Counted from the first letter of the stretch, positions 43,492 through 52,631 are shown. The stretch: 64,000 nucleotides of DNA from Vescimonas cirricatena (GCF_020687045.1 NZ_JAJEPW010000012.1:1-64000), one strand, 5' to 3'. Notes: a model not told the origin generated them from the letters alone. Numbers and translations: made by a program.

Positions 43492-43899
43492 TTACACCGA
43501 TTTCTGAAAGTCCATTGCATCCTTGAAGGATATACGGCCATTGGTCCGCTTCATATCACGGATGGCCTTGCCGCGCAGTCGCTCATATGCTCCTTCATCA
43601 ATGTCGGTATCATAGGCGATGATCTGCGCCATCAGGTTGATGTCCACGCCCTGCTTGAAAAGCAGAGAACTGATGCGGCCTGCGAAACCGTCCAGCGTTC
43701 CGGTCAGCGTTGCGGAGAGTACTTCAGGCAGAAATGCACTGGCGTTCTTCGTGTTCAAGTAGCCGACATAGAACTTGAGCGCGTTCATCACAAACTCGCT
43801 TCGGCTGCTGCAGTTATCCTGCTTCAGGTGTGCATCGATCTCTCTGTCCATATCCTCAGTGATCCAGAAAGCCTTTTTGATCTTGTCGTTGTGTTCCAT
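43492..43899 (-). CDS. Ribbon-helix-helix relaxosome accessory protein
   Basis: A 135-residue protein beginning MEHNDKIKKAFWITEDM; the ATG at 43899 has an AAGGAGG site. The N-terminal ~50 residues form a ribbon-helix-helix pattern (D-R-E-I-D-A-H-L...S-R-S-E-F-V-M-N-A-L), the rest is helical. Placed immediately before the relaxase, it fits a MobC-like protein that binds oriT and helps the relaxase nick. Confidence 0.82.
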   Translation of the reverse strand: MEHNDKIKKAFWITEDMDREIDAHLKQDNCSSRSEFVMNALKFYVGYLNTKNASAFLPEVLSATLTGTLDGFAGRISSLLFKQGVDINLMAQIIAYDTDIDEGAYERLRGKAIRDMKRTNGRISFKDAMDFQKSV

Positions 43900-44218
43900 T
43901 GATAAATTCCTCCTTATTTCTGTGTTGTCCCCGCTGGAACCCCTTGTCACACGGGGATTTTCCGGTTTATAGGGTCCAAGCCGCCCCGCAAGGCACTATT
44001 TTGTCCCCAGCCTAAAAAGCCGAAAACTGCCCGCACTGCGGGCAGAAGTGGTTCGAGCCGGGGTGCTTTGTCCCCGGCTCTTTCTCCTGCTTTTCTTTCG
44101 TCAGATGCCGATATCCCCACAAAGCGGTTCAAAGCCCACCCAAATCCCCACGGTGGGATACTCGCTCGGGCTACCTGTAAAAAGCGCACACAGCGGCCCA
44201 CAGGGGCGGACACGGCGG
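43900..44218. other. Intergenic region with several hairpins (candidate oriT)
   Basis: A 319-base non-coding stretch just upstream of the RHH and relaxase genes. It contains a CCCC/GGGG hairpin around 43940-43956, a C-T-G-C-C-C-G-C-A dyad (44027-44045) followed by T-rich sequence on the minus strand that can act as a terminator, and a GAGCCGGGG/CCCCGGCTC stem near 44055-44080. Two of these loops share a T-T-T-G-T-C-C-C-C element. Location and repeated hairpins make this the best oriT candidate, but I cannot identify the nick site. Confidence 0.4.
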
Positions 44219-45226
44219 TTACATCTGCATCTCAGGAGCCTGCGTTTCACTGTCCCGAAGCTGTCGGGCGTACTCGTGCAGGCTCATGCCGGTCTGCTGC
44301 TGGCAGAACGCCTCCATCTTGCAGAGCAGGACTTCCTGTTCGGCTGCGTTGAGAGGGTAACTCCAGTCTTCTTCCGAACCGTCTCCCTTGCAGAGGTTCA
44401 GATCCAGTGTGTTGCACAGACGATCCTGCTCCACGTCATAGTTAGCGTAGATGTTGAGCCAGTCATCGTTCTGATCGGTGCAGACAAATGTACCGAAGGC
44501 AGCATCCACATCGAAGTCCGCCTGCAGATAAAAGTTGAGCTTTCCGTCCGATTCGATAATCTCCTCACCGAAAGAAAAATTCTGCGCAGAGAGATGCCCT
44601 GCCGAGGTGATCTCTTTGCCATTCAGATGATTCAGCAGTTTGCGCCACTGCTCATCTGCCGAAGCAAAGTACGACCTCGTTGCATGGTATGCCGCCACGG
44701 ACACATCCCGCATCGCCCAAGTCTGCCAGCCATCCATAATGTGAACAGCGGAGAACTCACGCTTGTCGAAGTTCACATCGAACACACCGCGTACCTTTCC
44801 GGTGTTCTCCATGCGTACAGCGGTCAGCGCATTGTATTCCTCCGCGGCGATGGGACGACCGCCTGCAAACATTTTGATAAACAAATCCGGCACAGCAGCT
44901 TTCTCGCTGGTGATGTAACTGCGCAGCTTTTTCCCGACCGTCAACAGCTCCTCACCGGGCGAGGTTTTGAAGTACCATTCTTGACCACGCTCCGTCACAT
45001 GGTAGGCCGCATAAGTGCGGGCTGCTTCCTCCTCTGCGCGCTGTGCGGCAGCTTCCGATTGGATTGCACGGCTGATGCGCTCATACTCCCGTTCCGGAAG
45101 CTGATTGCAAAGCTCATCCAGCACATTCTCCAGATGCTCCTGCAAAGTTTCATCATTGAGATGTTTCTCAATGGCCCTTTTCCATCGCTGGTCGATCCAC
45201 AGAACGATTTCTTCTTGCTGTGACAT
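44219..45226 (-). CDS. Conserved ICE protein of unknown function (335 aa)
   Basis: A soluble, acidic 335-residue protein with no signal peptide or membrane helix. It has an N-terminal helical part (1-70) and a mixed alpha/beta body with V-F-D-V-N-F-D-K-R-E-F and Y-A-N-Y-D-V-E-Q-D-R. I do not recognise catalytic motifs. It is co-directional with the transfer genes, 1 base from the DUF6103-like gene, and ends before the candidate oriT region. Confidence 0.7.
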   Translation of the reverse strand: MSQQEEIVLWIDQRWKRAIEKHLNDETLQEHLENVLDELCNQLPEREYERISRAIQSEAAAQRAEEEAARTYAAYHVTERGQEWYFKTSPGEELLTVGKKLRSYITSEKAAVPDLFIKMFAGGRPIAAEEYNALTAVRMENTGKVRGVFDVNFDKREFSAVHIMDGWQTWAMRDVSVAAYHATRSYFASADEQWRKLLNHLNGKEITSAGHLSAQNFSFGEEIIESDGKLNFYLQADFDVDAAFGTFVCTDQNDDWLNIYANYDVEQDRLCNTLDLNLCKGDGSEEDWSYPLNAAEQEVLLCKMEAFCQQQTGMSLHEYARQLRDSETQAPEMQM

Positions 45227-45227
45227 A

Positions 45228-45500
45228 TCAGTTGCCCTCCTTCACCACGGCTGCCATGGCCTTCGGCTCACTATTCGGCGTTTTGGGTGCGGCAGATTTG
45301 GCAGTGCGCTTGGGCTTGGGAGCAGGGACAGCCTTGCTGTCCAGATACTCCCGCACAGCTTCCGGCACCGTCTGCTCATAGAGCTGCTTGAGCGCATCGT
45401 CCATGCGGGCCTGCACGGAGGAGTGTTCCTTGCGGAGCGAGAACTCCAGCGCGTCCAGCTTGTCATCGTCAAAGGTGAGAGTGATATTTACTTTTTTCAT
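45228..45500 (-). CDS. Small ICE protein (DUF6103-like)
   Basis: A 90-residue protein: N-terminal strand-helix (M-K-K-V-N-I-T-L-T-F-D-D-D-K-L-D-A-L-E-F-S-L) typical of a ribbon-helix-helix-like family, a helical middle, and a Lys/Pro/Ala-rich tail. It has a strong GAGGAGG site. It is likely a DNA-binding accessory of the transfer module; the exact role is unknown. Confidence 0.72.
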   Translation of the reverse strand: MKKVNITLTFDDDKLDALEFSLRKEHSSVQARMDDALKQLYEQTVPEAVREYLDSKAVPAPKPKRTAKSAAPKTPNSEPKAMAAVVKEGN

Positions 45501-45511
45501 GTTGTACCTCC

Positions 45512-46708
45512 TCAGTCATAATTGATATACGGAATTTTCAGCCAGTGCGTCCAACCACGGTTCGCCAGTTCCGTTTTCACCACACCGTACTTGGTACCCA
45601 TAGCCTCGATGACCTGACCGCCGCCAATGTAAACGCCGATGTGCCCGTCATGCCAAACGGCAAGGCCGGGAATATCCGGCATGGTATCGATGGTGCCGGA
45701 CTCTGTGGCGCTGTAGTACATCTGATTGGCACCAATATCCGGCATTCCATGGCTGCCATAGTCAATGGTCATCGTTTCCGGGGACAGCCAACCGTACCCC
45801 TTGATGAGTCCCACGCAGTCGGTGGTCCTGCCGCCCAGCCAGTTGGCACGGATAAAATCTTCGTAGCTGCCGACACCGTCAGGGTACTGTTCCAGCTTGT
45901 AGGCAAAGAGCGATTCGGTCAGCACATCGCCGTAGGTTCCCCAGACATAGCCCCAGCCGGATTCCCATGCGTGGATAGCGTAGGTCACAAGGTCAGCGGC
46001 GTTTTTACTGTTGGGATCGGTAAAAGCTGAGACGTCCAAGTCGATACTGCTTCCATCTCCGCGAAGGAACTCACCGTTGTAATTCCCGCCGCCCGCAGCG
46101 CCGGCGATCATGGAATAGATGTGGTTGATATTGCTCTTGTCGTCCTCTGTGATCGTCCTGCCAAGCTCTGCTTCCAGATTGGCATACGCTTGATACAGTG
46201 AGACCGGAACAGCGACGGTGTATTCTTCTACCGTGCTGGTAACCGTGCCATCGCCGTTCTCGACATCGACCGTGCGGGTACGGGTTTCCCAAGTGTAGAA
46301 GCATTCTACGAAGCGGCTTGCCGCCCGTGCGGACGGCGCATCCTCGCCAAAGCAGAGGGCATAAAAAACGGCCTTGATCCGAATCGGGTCAAGGCCGTTT
46401 CCGCTTTCCGTTTGCCCATTGACGGAAGCCATTGCCGAATCCAGAAGAGAAAAAGCGGTACGCATCTCCTCAATATGATACCGGAATTCTGCGGGTACTT
46501 CTGTTGAGTAACTCACGCCATAGAAGGCTGCAGCTACCGCCTGGTTGTTGTGATCCGCACCTCCGGAGCCAATAGAACACAGAAGTGCGATGAGTACAAT
46601 GACTGGCGAGAGAATTGCGACCAGCGTCCATCCCACGCCTTTGCGCAGCTTTTCGTTAGAGAGCACCGTCGCCGCGGCTTTTGCGATCATGCCTGCAGAT
46701 ACTGCCAT
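45512..46708 (-). CDS. NlpC/P60-type cell-wall hydrolase of the mating channel
   Basis: A 398-residue protein with an N-terminal transmembrane helix (about 25-48), a helical mid-region (about 60-200) and a C-terminal NlpC/P60-like domain (about 255-398). In that domain the catalytic Cys is in T-D-C-V-G-L-I (about 298) and the His in W-H-D-G-H-I-G-V-Y (about 352). It would cut peptidoglycan peptides to open a path for the conjugation channel. It corresponds to the VirB1-like hydrolase of Gram-positive ICEs and overlaps the VirB4 stop (TGATG). Confidence 0.87.
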   Translation of the reverse strand: MAVSAGMIAKAAATVLSNEKLRKGVGWTLVAILSPVIVLIALLCSIGSGGADHNNQAVAAAFYGVSYSTEVPAEFRYHIEEMRTAFSLLDSAMASVNGQTESGNGLDPIRIKAVFYALCFGEDAPSARAASRFVECFYTWETRTRTVDVENGDGTVTSTVEEYTVAVPVSLYQAYANLEAELGRTITEDDKSNINHIYSMIAGAAGGGNYNGEFLRGDGSSIDLDVSAFTDPNSKNAADLVTYAIHAWESGWGYVWGTYGDVLTESLFAYKLEQYPDGVGSYEDFIRANWLGGRTTDCVGLIKGYGWLSPETMTIDYGSHGMPDIGANQMYYSATESGTIDTMPDIPGLAVWHDGHIGVYIGGGQVIEAMGTKYGVVKTELANRGWTHWLKIPYINYD

Positions 46709-48540
46709 CAGCGACCACCCGCCGTTCCAAACAGCTTTTCCTTATATGCCGGAGCGTGTACCTCCAACAGGTAGCGCTCGTTGCCGCACTTGTACAGACA
46801 GGCACCGCGCTGGGGAAACTTGATGAGGTTATACTCCGCCTCATCCAACTGGAGCATTTCCATGTAGCTGCGTTTATCAATGGAGCCCGCGTTGAACAGG
46901 AACTGGTGGGGCGGGATGGAAAACAGCGGTTTTGTCATCTCGCGGATGCCTTCCTGATCAAAGTCCTCCAGATTCTGCGAGGCCAGCAGCATGGCGGATT
47001 CCTTTTTACGCACGCGCTTGAGACAGTTGCGGATGTACTCAATGGCCGTGGGATTGGACAGCCAGATATACAGCTCGTCCAGTGCTGCTACGGTATTGCC
47101 GACCGTCAAAAGCTTATCCGACATGAAGGACAGCACATTGAACAACATCGCGTTGCGGACATTTTTAGCGGCACTCAGCATTCCCTTGACGCCGAAAACG
47201 AGGAAGCGGCTGGAGGTGATGTTGGTGTGCCCATTGAAGAACTGTGCGTCCGCACCCTTACACATGGAGTGCAGCCCCAGCAGGACTTCCTGCAGGAGCT
47301 TTTCCGTATAGAGTAGATGAGCGTTAGGATCGTAGCGCTTGAATTCTTCTTCAATCAGGTCATAGAGGTCAGAGAGGATCGGATAGTCTTCCGGTCGCAT
47401 GCGGCGGAAGTTGCTTCGCTCCGTGATTCCCCATTTCGCATAGAGCTTGGACACCATAATCTCAATGGTGTCGATGTGGGCATCGCTGAAATCCTTATAG
47501 GCTCGGAAGAAGTCCTTGAGAAAGGAAACATGCTGTGCCAGCAAAGTGCTTTTGCGGAAGGCTTCCGGCGCTGCCGTATCGTCCGGGTCACCGCCATCAT
47601 CCCAGCATTTCGGCTCCAGTACATTGATGATGTACTTTCCCGCCATGAGGTCGGCAAAGCAGCCGCCCACGGCCTCGCACATTTCCTGCTGCTCATGCTC
47701 GGCATCCAGCGTGATAACGGACTTTCCGGACTCCAGCAGATTGAGGATTAGGAGCTTCATCAGATAAGATTTGCCCTGGCCGGAGTTGCCGAGAATGAGG
47801 ATGTTGGCGGAGGTCTTGTCCTCATCGCGCTGGTCGAAGTCCACGAGGATGTTGCTGCCGTACTTGTCCCGCCCGACATAGAAGCCCTTTGCGTCCGTTT
47901 TGCCGGAATAGTTGAAGGGATACAAATTCGCCACACTGGATGCCGGGAGGACACGCTCGAACTGCTGACCGAAGGCGTTGTATCCCACAGGGCTTGCGCA
48001 GCAGAAGCCCTGCTGCTGACGGAGCAGAAGCCTGTCCACATTGAGTTTGCTCCGCACCAGTTCCGTCAGCACATCGGTCTGGAGCAGCTTGAGTGTGTTA
48101 TAGTCCGAAGCGGTCAGCTCGATATAGACAGCGCAGTGGAGCAGCGGCTCTCGGTTGCGGTGCATGGAAGCTACCAATGATGCCACGTCCTGCAGATTGC
48201 TTTCCGCCGTAATCGTCTGCTGCAGGTCGTTGGTGTTGGAGCTGCCCATGCGGTTTTTGTTGGCAGCATTCTGGATGATGCGCTTTTCCTCGGCAGGTGT
48301 TACCTGTCGGGTGTAGATACGCAGCGTGATCCCATCCTTTTCGCCCAGATGTCGGAGAATAGCCTGCTCATCGGTCTGCGTGGGATATTCCCGCAGCGCC
48401 CACACGCAGCGGAAGGTGTTGCCGCAGATGAAGTGATCGGGTTCGAACTTGACCACGGAAGGTGCGATCATATCCAGGAAGGATTTGATGCTTGCAGTCT
48501 CCCGGCTCTGCGGCGCTGCTTTTTTCGTTTTCTTTGCCAA
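46708..48540 (-). CDS. virB4: VirB4-like conjugation ATPase
   Basis: A 610-residue ATPase with an N-terminal VirB4 region and a C-terminal RecA-like motor. Walker A is G-N-S-G-Q-G-K-S (about 247-254) and Walker B A-A-L-D-E-L-Y (about 488-494), followed by an arginine-rich R-N-C-L-K-R-V-R-K-K segment. It energises the type IV secretion channel. The TTG at 48540 is preferred to an upstream ATG because AAAGGAGG lies 7 bases before it and the upstream gene ends at 48554. Confidence 0.94.
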   Translation of the reverse strand: MAKKTKKAAPQSRETASIKSFLDMIAPSVVKFEPDHFICGNTFRCVWALREYPTQTDEQAILRHLGEKDGITLRIYTRQVTPAEEKRIIQNAANKNRMGSSNTNDLQQTITAESNLQDVASLVASMHRNREPLLHCAVYIELTASDYNTLKLLQTDVLTELVRSKLNVDRLLLRQQQGFCCASPVGYNAFGQQFERVLPASSVANLYPFNYSGKTDAKGFYVGRDKYGSNILVDFDQRDEDKTSANILILGNSGQGKSYLMKLLILNLLESGKSVITLDAEHEQQEMCEAVGGCFADLMAGKYIINVLEPKCWDDGGDPDDTAAPEAFRKSTLLAQHVSFLKDFFRAYKDFSDAHIDTIEIMVSKLYAKWGITERSNFRRMRPEDYPILSDLYDLIEEEFKRYDPNAHLLYTEKLLQEVLLGLHSMCKGADAQFFNGHTNITSSRFLVFGVKGMLSAAKNVRNAMLFNVLSFMSDKLLTVGNTVAALDELYIWLSNPTAIEYIRNCLKRVRKKESAMLLASQNLEDFDQEGIREMTKPLFSIPPHQFLFNAGSIDKRSYMEMLQLDEAEYNLIKFPQRGACLYKCGNERYLLEVHAPAYKEKLFGTAGGR

Positions 48541-48553
48541 ATGAGTCCCTCCT

Positions 48554-49138
48554 TTACTCACCGACAATGACCCAGCGGTCACCGTCGAAGTCCTCAAACT
48601 TTTCCGTCGTCACGTTCTGCTCAAAGTAAACACCCAGCATCTTTTTGAGATCCTGCTCGGTGGCTCGGCGGGTCGTGAAGCCGTTATCGTTGATATTCTG
48701 CTCGATGCGGGAAAGGTAGGAGAACACATCGGACTCCTGTTCACCACGCAGCCGGATGATAATATAAAACTCACGGCTGGACGCCATGAGCACCTGAATA
48801 CGGTCCAGGTGCTTGCTGTCTTGCTCCAGCAACCTGCGGACTGCGGGCAGTTCCTCCTGGCTCAGCCGCTCCCGGTAAAAGTCCTTATTGCGCTCGAAGG
48901 ATTCTTTGGAATTGAGCGCCAGCATCTCGATTTCCGCCTGTCCTTTTACGACATTCAGCAGCGCATAGATGCGGGCACTGATGCTGGAATCCGGCAGGAC
49001 GGAGATGTTAGTGGGCTTGATGATGAAGAACACGAGATTGCCCATACGGGTGGCAATGCAGTAGTCCTTGATCTCCTCAATGCCCATGAGCTGCCGTGTG
49101 GAGCGGGCGGCTTTGTCCTTTTTCTGCTTTTTACTCAC
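48554..49138 (-). CDS. Conjugation protein upstream of VirB4
   Basis: A 194-residue soluble protein, basic at the N-terminus (V-S-K-K-Q-K-K-D-K-A-A-R), with an alpha/beta body (Y-I-I-I-R-L-R-G-E-Q-E-S-D-V-F-S-Y) resembling the N-terminal part of VirB4/TrsE proteins. It may be a separately encoded VirB4 N-domain. A GTG start at 49138 overlaps the preceding stop as GTGA and has GGAGG 8 bases upstream. Confidence 0.8.
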   Translation of the reverse strand: MSKKQKKDKAARSTRQLMGIEEIKDYCIATRMGNLVFFIIKPTNISVLPDSSISARIYALLNVVKGQAEIEMLALNSKESFERNKDFYRERLSQEELPAVRRLLEQDSKHLDRIQVLMASSREFYIIIRLRGEQESDVFSYLSRIEQNINDNGFTTRRATEQDLKKMLGVYFEQNVTTEKFEDFDGDRWVIVGE

Positions 49139-49407
49139 GACTCCAACCTCCAATCATAGAATTGCTGCTTTGTAATCAGGAACGCGGCGGCATATTTGAG
49201 GAAATCCAATATGCTGGTTCCGTCGAATCGAATGCTGAGGAAAGCGTAAACAGCCGTCAGCACCAGTGGCAGGGCGATGCCTGTCTGGGTCAGCGCCAGA
49301 ACAGAGATAAGAAGCCCCACGCCGATGATGCTGATGTCCCGCAGCTCCCACAGCCACAGCATGGCCTTTGCGGTCAAATTATCAGGGTAAATATAAATTG
49401 CTCTCAC
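49135..49407 (-). CDS. PrgI/TcpE-like small membrane protein
   Basis: A 90-residue protein with two hydrophobic helices (about residues 24-62) and a cytoplasmic C-terminal tail, the shape of PrgI/VirB3-like channel subunits found immediately before VirB4 in Gram-positive systems. The GTG at 49407 directly abuts the GGAGG ribosome site; an ATT three codons later has better spacing, so the true start is uncertain. Confidence 0.78.
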   Translation of the reverse strand: MRAIYIYPDNLTAKAMLWLWELRDISIIGVGLLISVLALTQTGIALPLVLTAVYAFLSIRFDGTSILDFLKYAAAFLITKQQFYDWRLES

Positions 49408-49460
49408 CTCCGGAGAATAGAGATGGCCGCAGGTTTCCCTGCGACCATCCAGTGATTTGA

Positions 49461-49748
49461 TTATTCTTCTGCGTTGTCCAGCGCCTGCTGGATCAGCTGT
49501 GTGATGAAGTCCTTCTGCTTCAGGTGATTCTTTTCCAGATACTCTTTCAGTCGGTCGAAGAGTTCTGCGGAGATTTTCACCGCAAGGGTGCGTTCTGTCT
49601 GCATATCGTTTCCTCCTTCAAAGTGTTCTGCGAAGATGCGCTCCACATATTCCGCCAGTGTACCCAGCTTCATTTCCTCTTTCTCTGCCATGATCCTTGC
49701 GTGAAGCTCTGCCGGAATCATGGCGCAGAGGTTCTTTTTGCCCTCCAT
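49461..49748 (-). CDS. Tandem ribbon-helix-helix-like protein
   Basis: A 95-residue protein consisting of two similar halves: A-M-I-P-A-E-L-H-A-R-I-M-A-E-K-E (9-24) and V-K-I-S-A-E-L-F-D-R-L-K-E-Y-L (57-71), each a strand plus helix of the Arc/MetJ type. An internal ATG at the second half (G-N-D-M-Q-T) has its own ribosome-like GGAGGAAACG, so a shorter second product may be made. Likely a DNA-binding repressor within the transfer region. Confidence 0.68.
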   Translation of the reverse strand: MEGKKNLCAMIPAELHARIMAEKEEMKLGTLAEYVERIFAEHFEGGNDMQTERTLAVKISAELFDRLKEYLEKNHLKQKDFITQLIQQALDNAEE

Positions 49749-49864
49749 CGTTCTGCTCCTTTCCTTGATTTTGCAAGCAAAGCATACCGGAAGAAGTCAT
49801 GGAAAGCTATTCACCAAACTCAACGAAGAAGCTATGCGAAACGGAAGCAAAACCACCAAGGCAG

Positions 49865-51124
49865 CTATACTTCCCAAAGGGCTGCGGCGATCCGCCCCAT
49901 AATGAACTCCACACAGGGTATCGCCACACTGTTGCCCAGCGCTTTATATCGGGCAGAGTCCGATGCACCGGGGATATCTGTCCATCCGTCCGGAAAGCCC
50001 TGCAGACGTTCACACTCCAACGGAGTCAGGCGGCGAATGAGATAGGCATAGGCTTCTGCCTTTTGGCAAACGAGATCGGTGGCGTCCTTATGCTGGCGGG
50101 CGCTCTGCGTGCTGACTACGCCGTTCTCACGAAAATCATCTACACGCTGGCGGCTGTAGACCGCATGATGATCGGTGGCCGTCAGTGTATATGCGATGTC
50201 CCGCTGATACCCGATCCCGTTGCCGCCGTTCTGCGGCTGCCGGTCGATGGCGTTTCCCGTGATGCAGAAGGTTTCTTCCTGTTCTACGAGCGGCACGTTG
50301 TTGCCGCCTGTTCCGTATCTTGCGGACATGGTAGGCGCCACCTGATGAGGGCCAGTGTAGCGGGCATCAATACCGTGGTTTTCGTAGACGAGCGGCTGGT
50401 GTCCATGCTCCTGCGCCCGGAGCGTACCGGACACATTCTCAGAGCACTCCATCACGCTTCCACCCTGGTCATTCAGGCACAGGACGGACGGCATACAGTT
50501 TCCGCTGGCAGAGCCCTTCAGCGTAGGAGCCAGTTCCTCGCCGTACCCAATACTTCCAGCAGAGGCACCGGCTCCTGCCGAGAATGCGGCCGCCACGAAG
50601 GTCTGCTGTTTCATTCCCGGCTGCGCATTCAGAGCGCCCGCAACATCATGTAAATCACGAACCTCGTCCCTTTGGTTGGCAGCAAAGGCCATGACACCGT
50701 TTCTGCCGGTAGACATTCCGCAGTTGACTCTGAGCGTGGCAGCGACATCACCGGTCAGGTCACCATTATAGCCGTCAAACCCCTCGACGGTATCATCTGG
50801 CTGCGTCACGAAGGTCTGCATCTGCATATTGGTGGTTGCCATCAAGGCACCGGACACACCGTGCAGGTCGATACCCTCGTCCCGCTGATTGATATGGAAG
50901 GCATTCAAATCCGTAGGTTGCCCGTCCGGGCACATCAACCCAGCTTGGATATTCAAAGCCCGTTCCAGCTTCGGCGGCAGTGCTTTCCCACGTTCAGAAG
51001 CTCGGCGTAGGATCCCCAAACATGCCTTCGGGGATAAATAGTATTTTATCGGCGGTGCGTCCTGCAAAATCTGCGACAAGGAAGATCCTCTTGCGTCGTT
51101 GGGCGACACCCCAGTATTGAGCAT
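49865..51124 (-). CDS. Cytosine-5 DNA methyltransferase, C-terminal half (separate frame)
   Basis: A 419-residue ORF from ATG 51124 (MLNTGVSPNDARG). It starts with Y-Y-L-S-P-K-A-C-L-G-I-L-R-R-A-S-E-R-G-K, contains a glycine-rich target-recognition-like middle, and ends with R-L-T-P-L-E-C-E-R-L-Q-G-F-P followed by A-L-G-N-S-V-A, the classical motifs IX-X of C5 methyltransferases. It lacks motifs I-VIII, which are in the overlapping gene at 50994-51683. The frame is open further upstream (to 51367), but that part only shadows the first gene. The two products probably assemble into one enzyme that modifies the ICE DNA against host restriction. Confidence 0.8.
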   Translation of the reverse strand: MLNTGVSPNDARGSSLSQILQDAPPIKYYLSPKACLGILRRASERGKALPPKLERALNIQAGLMCPDGQPTDLNAFHINQRDEGIDLHGVSGALMATTNMQMQTFVTQPDDTVEGFDGYNGDLTGDVAATLRVNCGMSTGRNGVMAFAANQRDEVRDLHDVAGALNAQPGMKQQTFVAAAFSAGAGASAGSIGYGEELAPTLKGSASGNCMPSVLCLNDQGGSVMECSENVSGTLRAQEHGHQPLVYENHGIDARYTGPHQVAPTMSARYGTGGNNVPLVEQEETFCITGNAIDRQPQNGGNGIGYQRDIAYTLTATDHHAVYSRQRVDDFRENGVVSTQSARQHKDATDLVCQKAEAYAYLIRRLTPLECERLQGFPDGWTDIPGASDSARYKALGNSVAIPCVEFIMGRIAAALWEV

Positions 51125-51683
51125 CCAGGCACCGCCAAGCCAGGGAGAAATCAGTTCCCAGTAGAATTCGCCCAGCAGATTGCCATGGCCAGGGGTAAGG
51201 TCCAGGGACATAAACGGAACCGCACTTAACTCGGACGATCTCTTCGAGGACGATACGGAAGTCCTCGCCTTTGGGAGTCCCGCTGGAGAAGGCTCCTGGA
51301 ACATTTTCCCACAGCATATACCGAGGTCGGACAGCGTGACCTGCTCGGCCTCTTTGTTCGTCTGCATTTCTCATCTCCTTTACCAGTCGAACCTGCTCCA
51401 TAAACAAACCGGAGCGGGCGCCGGATAATCCGGCTCTCGCTCCAGCCACGGATAAATCCTGGCACGGGCTGCCGCCGCAGATGATATCTACAGGCGGCAG
51501 TTCTGCGCCGTTGAGCTTTGTGATGTCACCCACATGGATCATGCTTGGGAAGCGCTGCTTCGTGACCTCAATGGGAAAGGCTTCAATCTCCGAAGCCCAC
51601 ACCGGCGTAATGCCGCTGCGAAGGGCAGCCAGAGGAAAACCACCGATGCCGTCAAACAGGCTTCCCATAGTGAGCCCGCTCAT
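50994..51683 (-). CDS. Cytosine-5 DNA methyltransferase, N-terminal catalytic half
   Basis: A 229-residue protein with C5-methyltransferase motifs I (G-S-L-F-D-G-I-G-G-F, SAM binding), IV with the nucleophile (G-G-S-P-C-Q-D-L-S), VI (W-E-N-V-P-G-A) and VIII (Q-R-R-K-R-I-F-L-V-A-D-F). It stops before the target-recognition domain and motif X, which are encoded by the next ORF in another frame, overlapping by 131 bases. The ATG overlaps the TrbL-like stop (ATGA). Confidence 0.87.
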   Translation of the reverse strand: MSGLTMGSLFDGIGGFPLAALRSGITPVWASEIEAFPIEVTKQRFPSMIHVGDITKLNGAELPPVDIICGGSPCQDLSVAGARAGLSGARSGLFMEQVRLVKEMRNADEQRGRAGHAVRPRYMLWENVPGAFSSGTPKGEDFRIVLEEIVRVKCGSVYVPGPYPWPWQSAGRILLGTDFSLAWRCLDAQYWGVAQRRKRIFLVADFAGRTADKILFIPEGMFGDPTPSF

Positions 51684-52579
51684 TTTGACACCGCCTGCAC
51701 GATCGTGCGCGTGGTGTTTACAGCGGCCTGCGCCGTATATACCGCGCTCATAATGTTGGCTCTTGTTGTCGTATCCAGGCCAAACGCTCCGGCAATGCGG
51801 GGAATCTCGCCGGCAGAGAGCATCAGCCCCAGTCCCAGCAGTGCGTGATCCTTAAACACTATGAGTCCGGCGATGAGGATAGTCGCCTGTAAAAATGCGG
51901 TCAGGCACAGACCGATAATTTGTTTGCACCACTGGATGAAGCCATCCGTATAGCCACGGGGCACAGAGAACATATATAGACTTCCCACGGCAATCTGGAT
52001 TAGCAGAATACCTCCGCGCTTGAGATTGGCGAAGAAGACCTTGATGATCGCATACGCCATAAGGATGATGCAGAACAGGATCATGATCCCGCTGGTGATA
52101 CTGCCAAAGCCGAGAAACGGGCCGGATGCCAAATCGGTCAGCGATTCCACGGCGCTGAACTCCTGCATGATATCACTTGCCACATCTCCGATGGATGCAC
52201 CGTAGCCGGTGATCCCTGCGGTGAGTTGCCCCTGCAGCGTTACCGAAAGCTCATAGAGCCGGACCGGGACGACAGTAAACAGGCTCACGGCCATAAAGCC
52301 CTTGATGGCATTGAGCGCGGTTTCGCGGATGTTGCCCCGCCCGCTGGAATACTCGATGCCGCATTCAAAGCAGGCCACGACCAGCCCGGTTCCGTACAAC
52401 GCCCAAGCGAGATAGGAGAAGAACAGTACGATGCTCTGCACCCAGGACATTTCGAAGAGTTCGACACCCATGTTTCCCATCTCTGCGAAGAAGTTGCCGA
52501 GAAAGCCCACGACCTGACCGTAGAACCAATCCACGATCTGGCCGAGGATCTTATCGGCAACAAAATCCCAAATAAACAT
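51680..52579 (-). CDS. TrbL/VirB6-like polytopic membrane protein
   Basis: A 299-residue protein with about 6-7 hydrophobic helices (for example V-L-F-F-S-Y-L-A-W-A-L-Y-G-T-G-L-V-V-A and I-M-I-L-F-C-I-I-L-M-A-Y-A-I-I-K-V). This matches the VirB6/TrbL class that forms the inner part of the mating channel. It has a GGAGGAGGTG site and is the first gene of the VirB-type stretch. The call rests on topology and context. Confidence 0.82.
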   Translation of the reverse strand: MFIWDFVADKILGQIVDWFYGQVVGFLGNFFAEMGNMGVELFEMSWVQSIVLFFSYLAWALYGTGLVVACFECGIEYSSGRGNIRETALNAIKGFMAVSLFTVVPVRLYELSVTLQGQLTAGITGYGASIGDVASDIMQEFSAVESLTDLASGPFLGFGSITSGIMILFCIILMAYAIIKVFFANLKRGGILLIQIAVGSLYMFSVPRGYTDGFIQWCKQIIGLCLTAFLQATILIAGLIVFKDHALLGLGLMLSAGEIPRIAGAFGLDTTTRANIMSAVYTAQAAVNTTRTIVQAVSK

Positions 52580-52631
52580 TGATCGGTTTCACCTCCTCCG
52601 GGTGAGGCCGTACCAACTGCTTGGGATATGG

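Noticed and set aside
43947..44213. 88-codon minus-strand frame in the gap before the RHH gene
   Set aside because: It covers several hairpins, has an unnatural composition and lacks a ribosome site; the region is better explained as non-coding.
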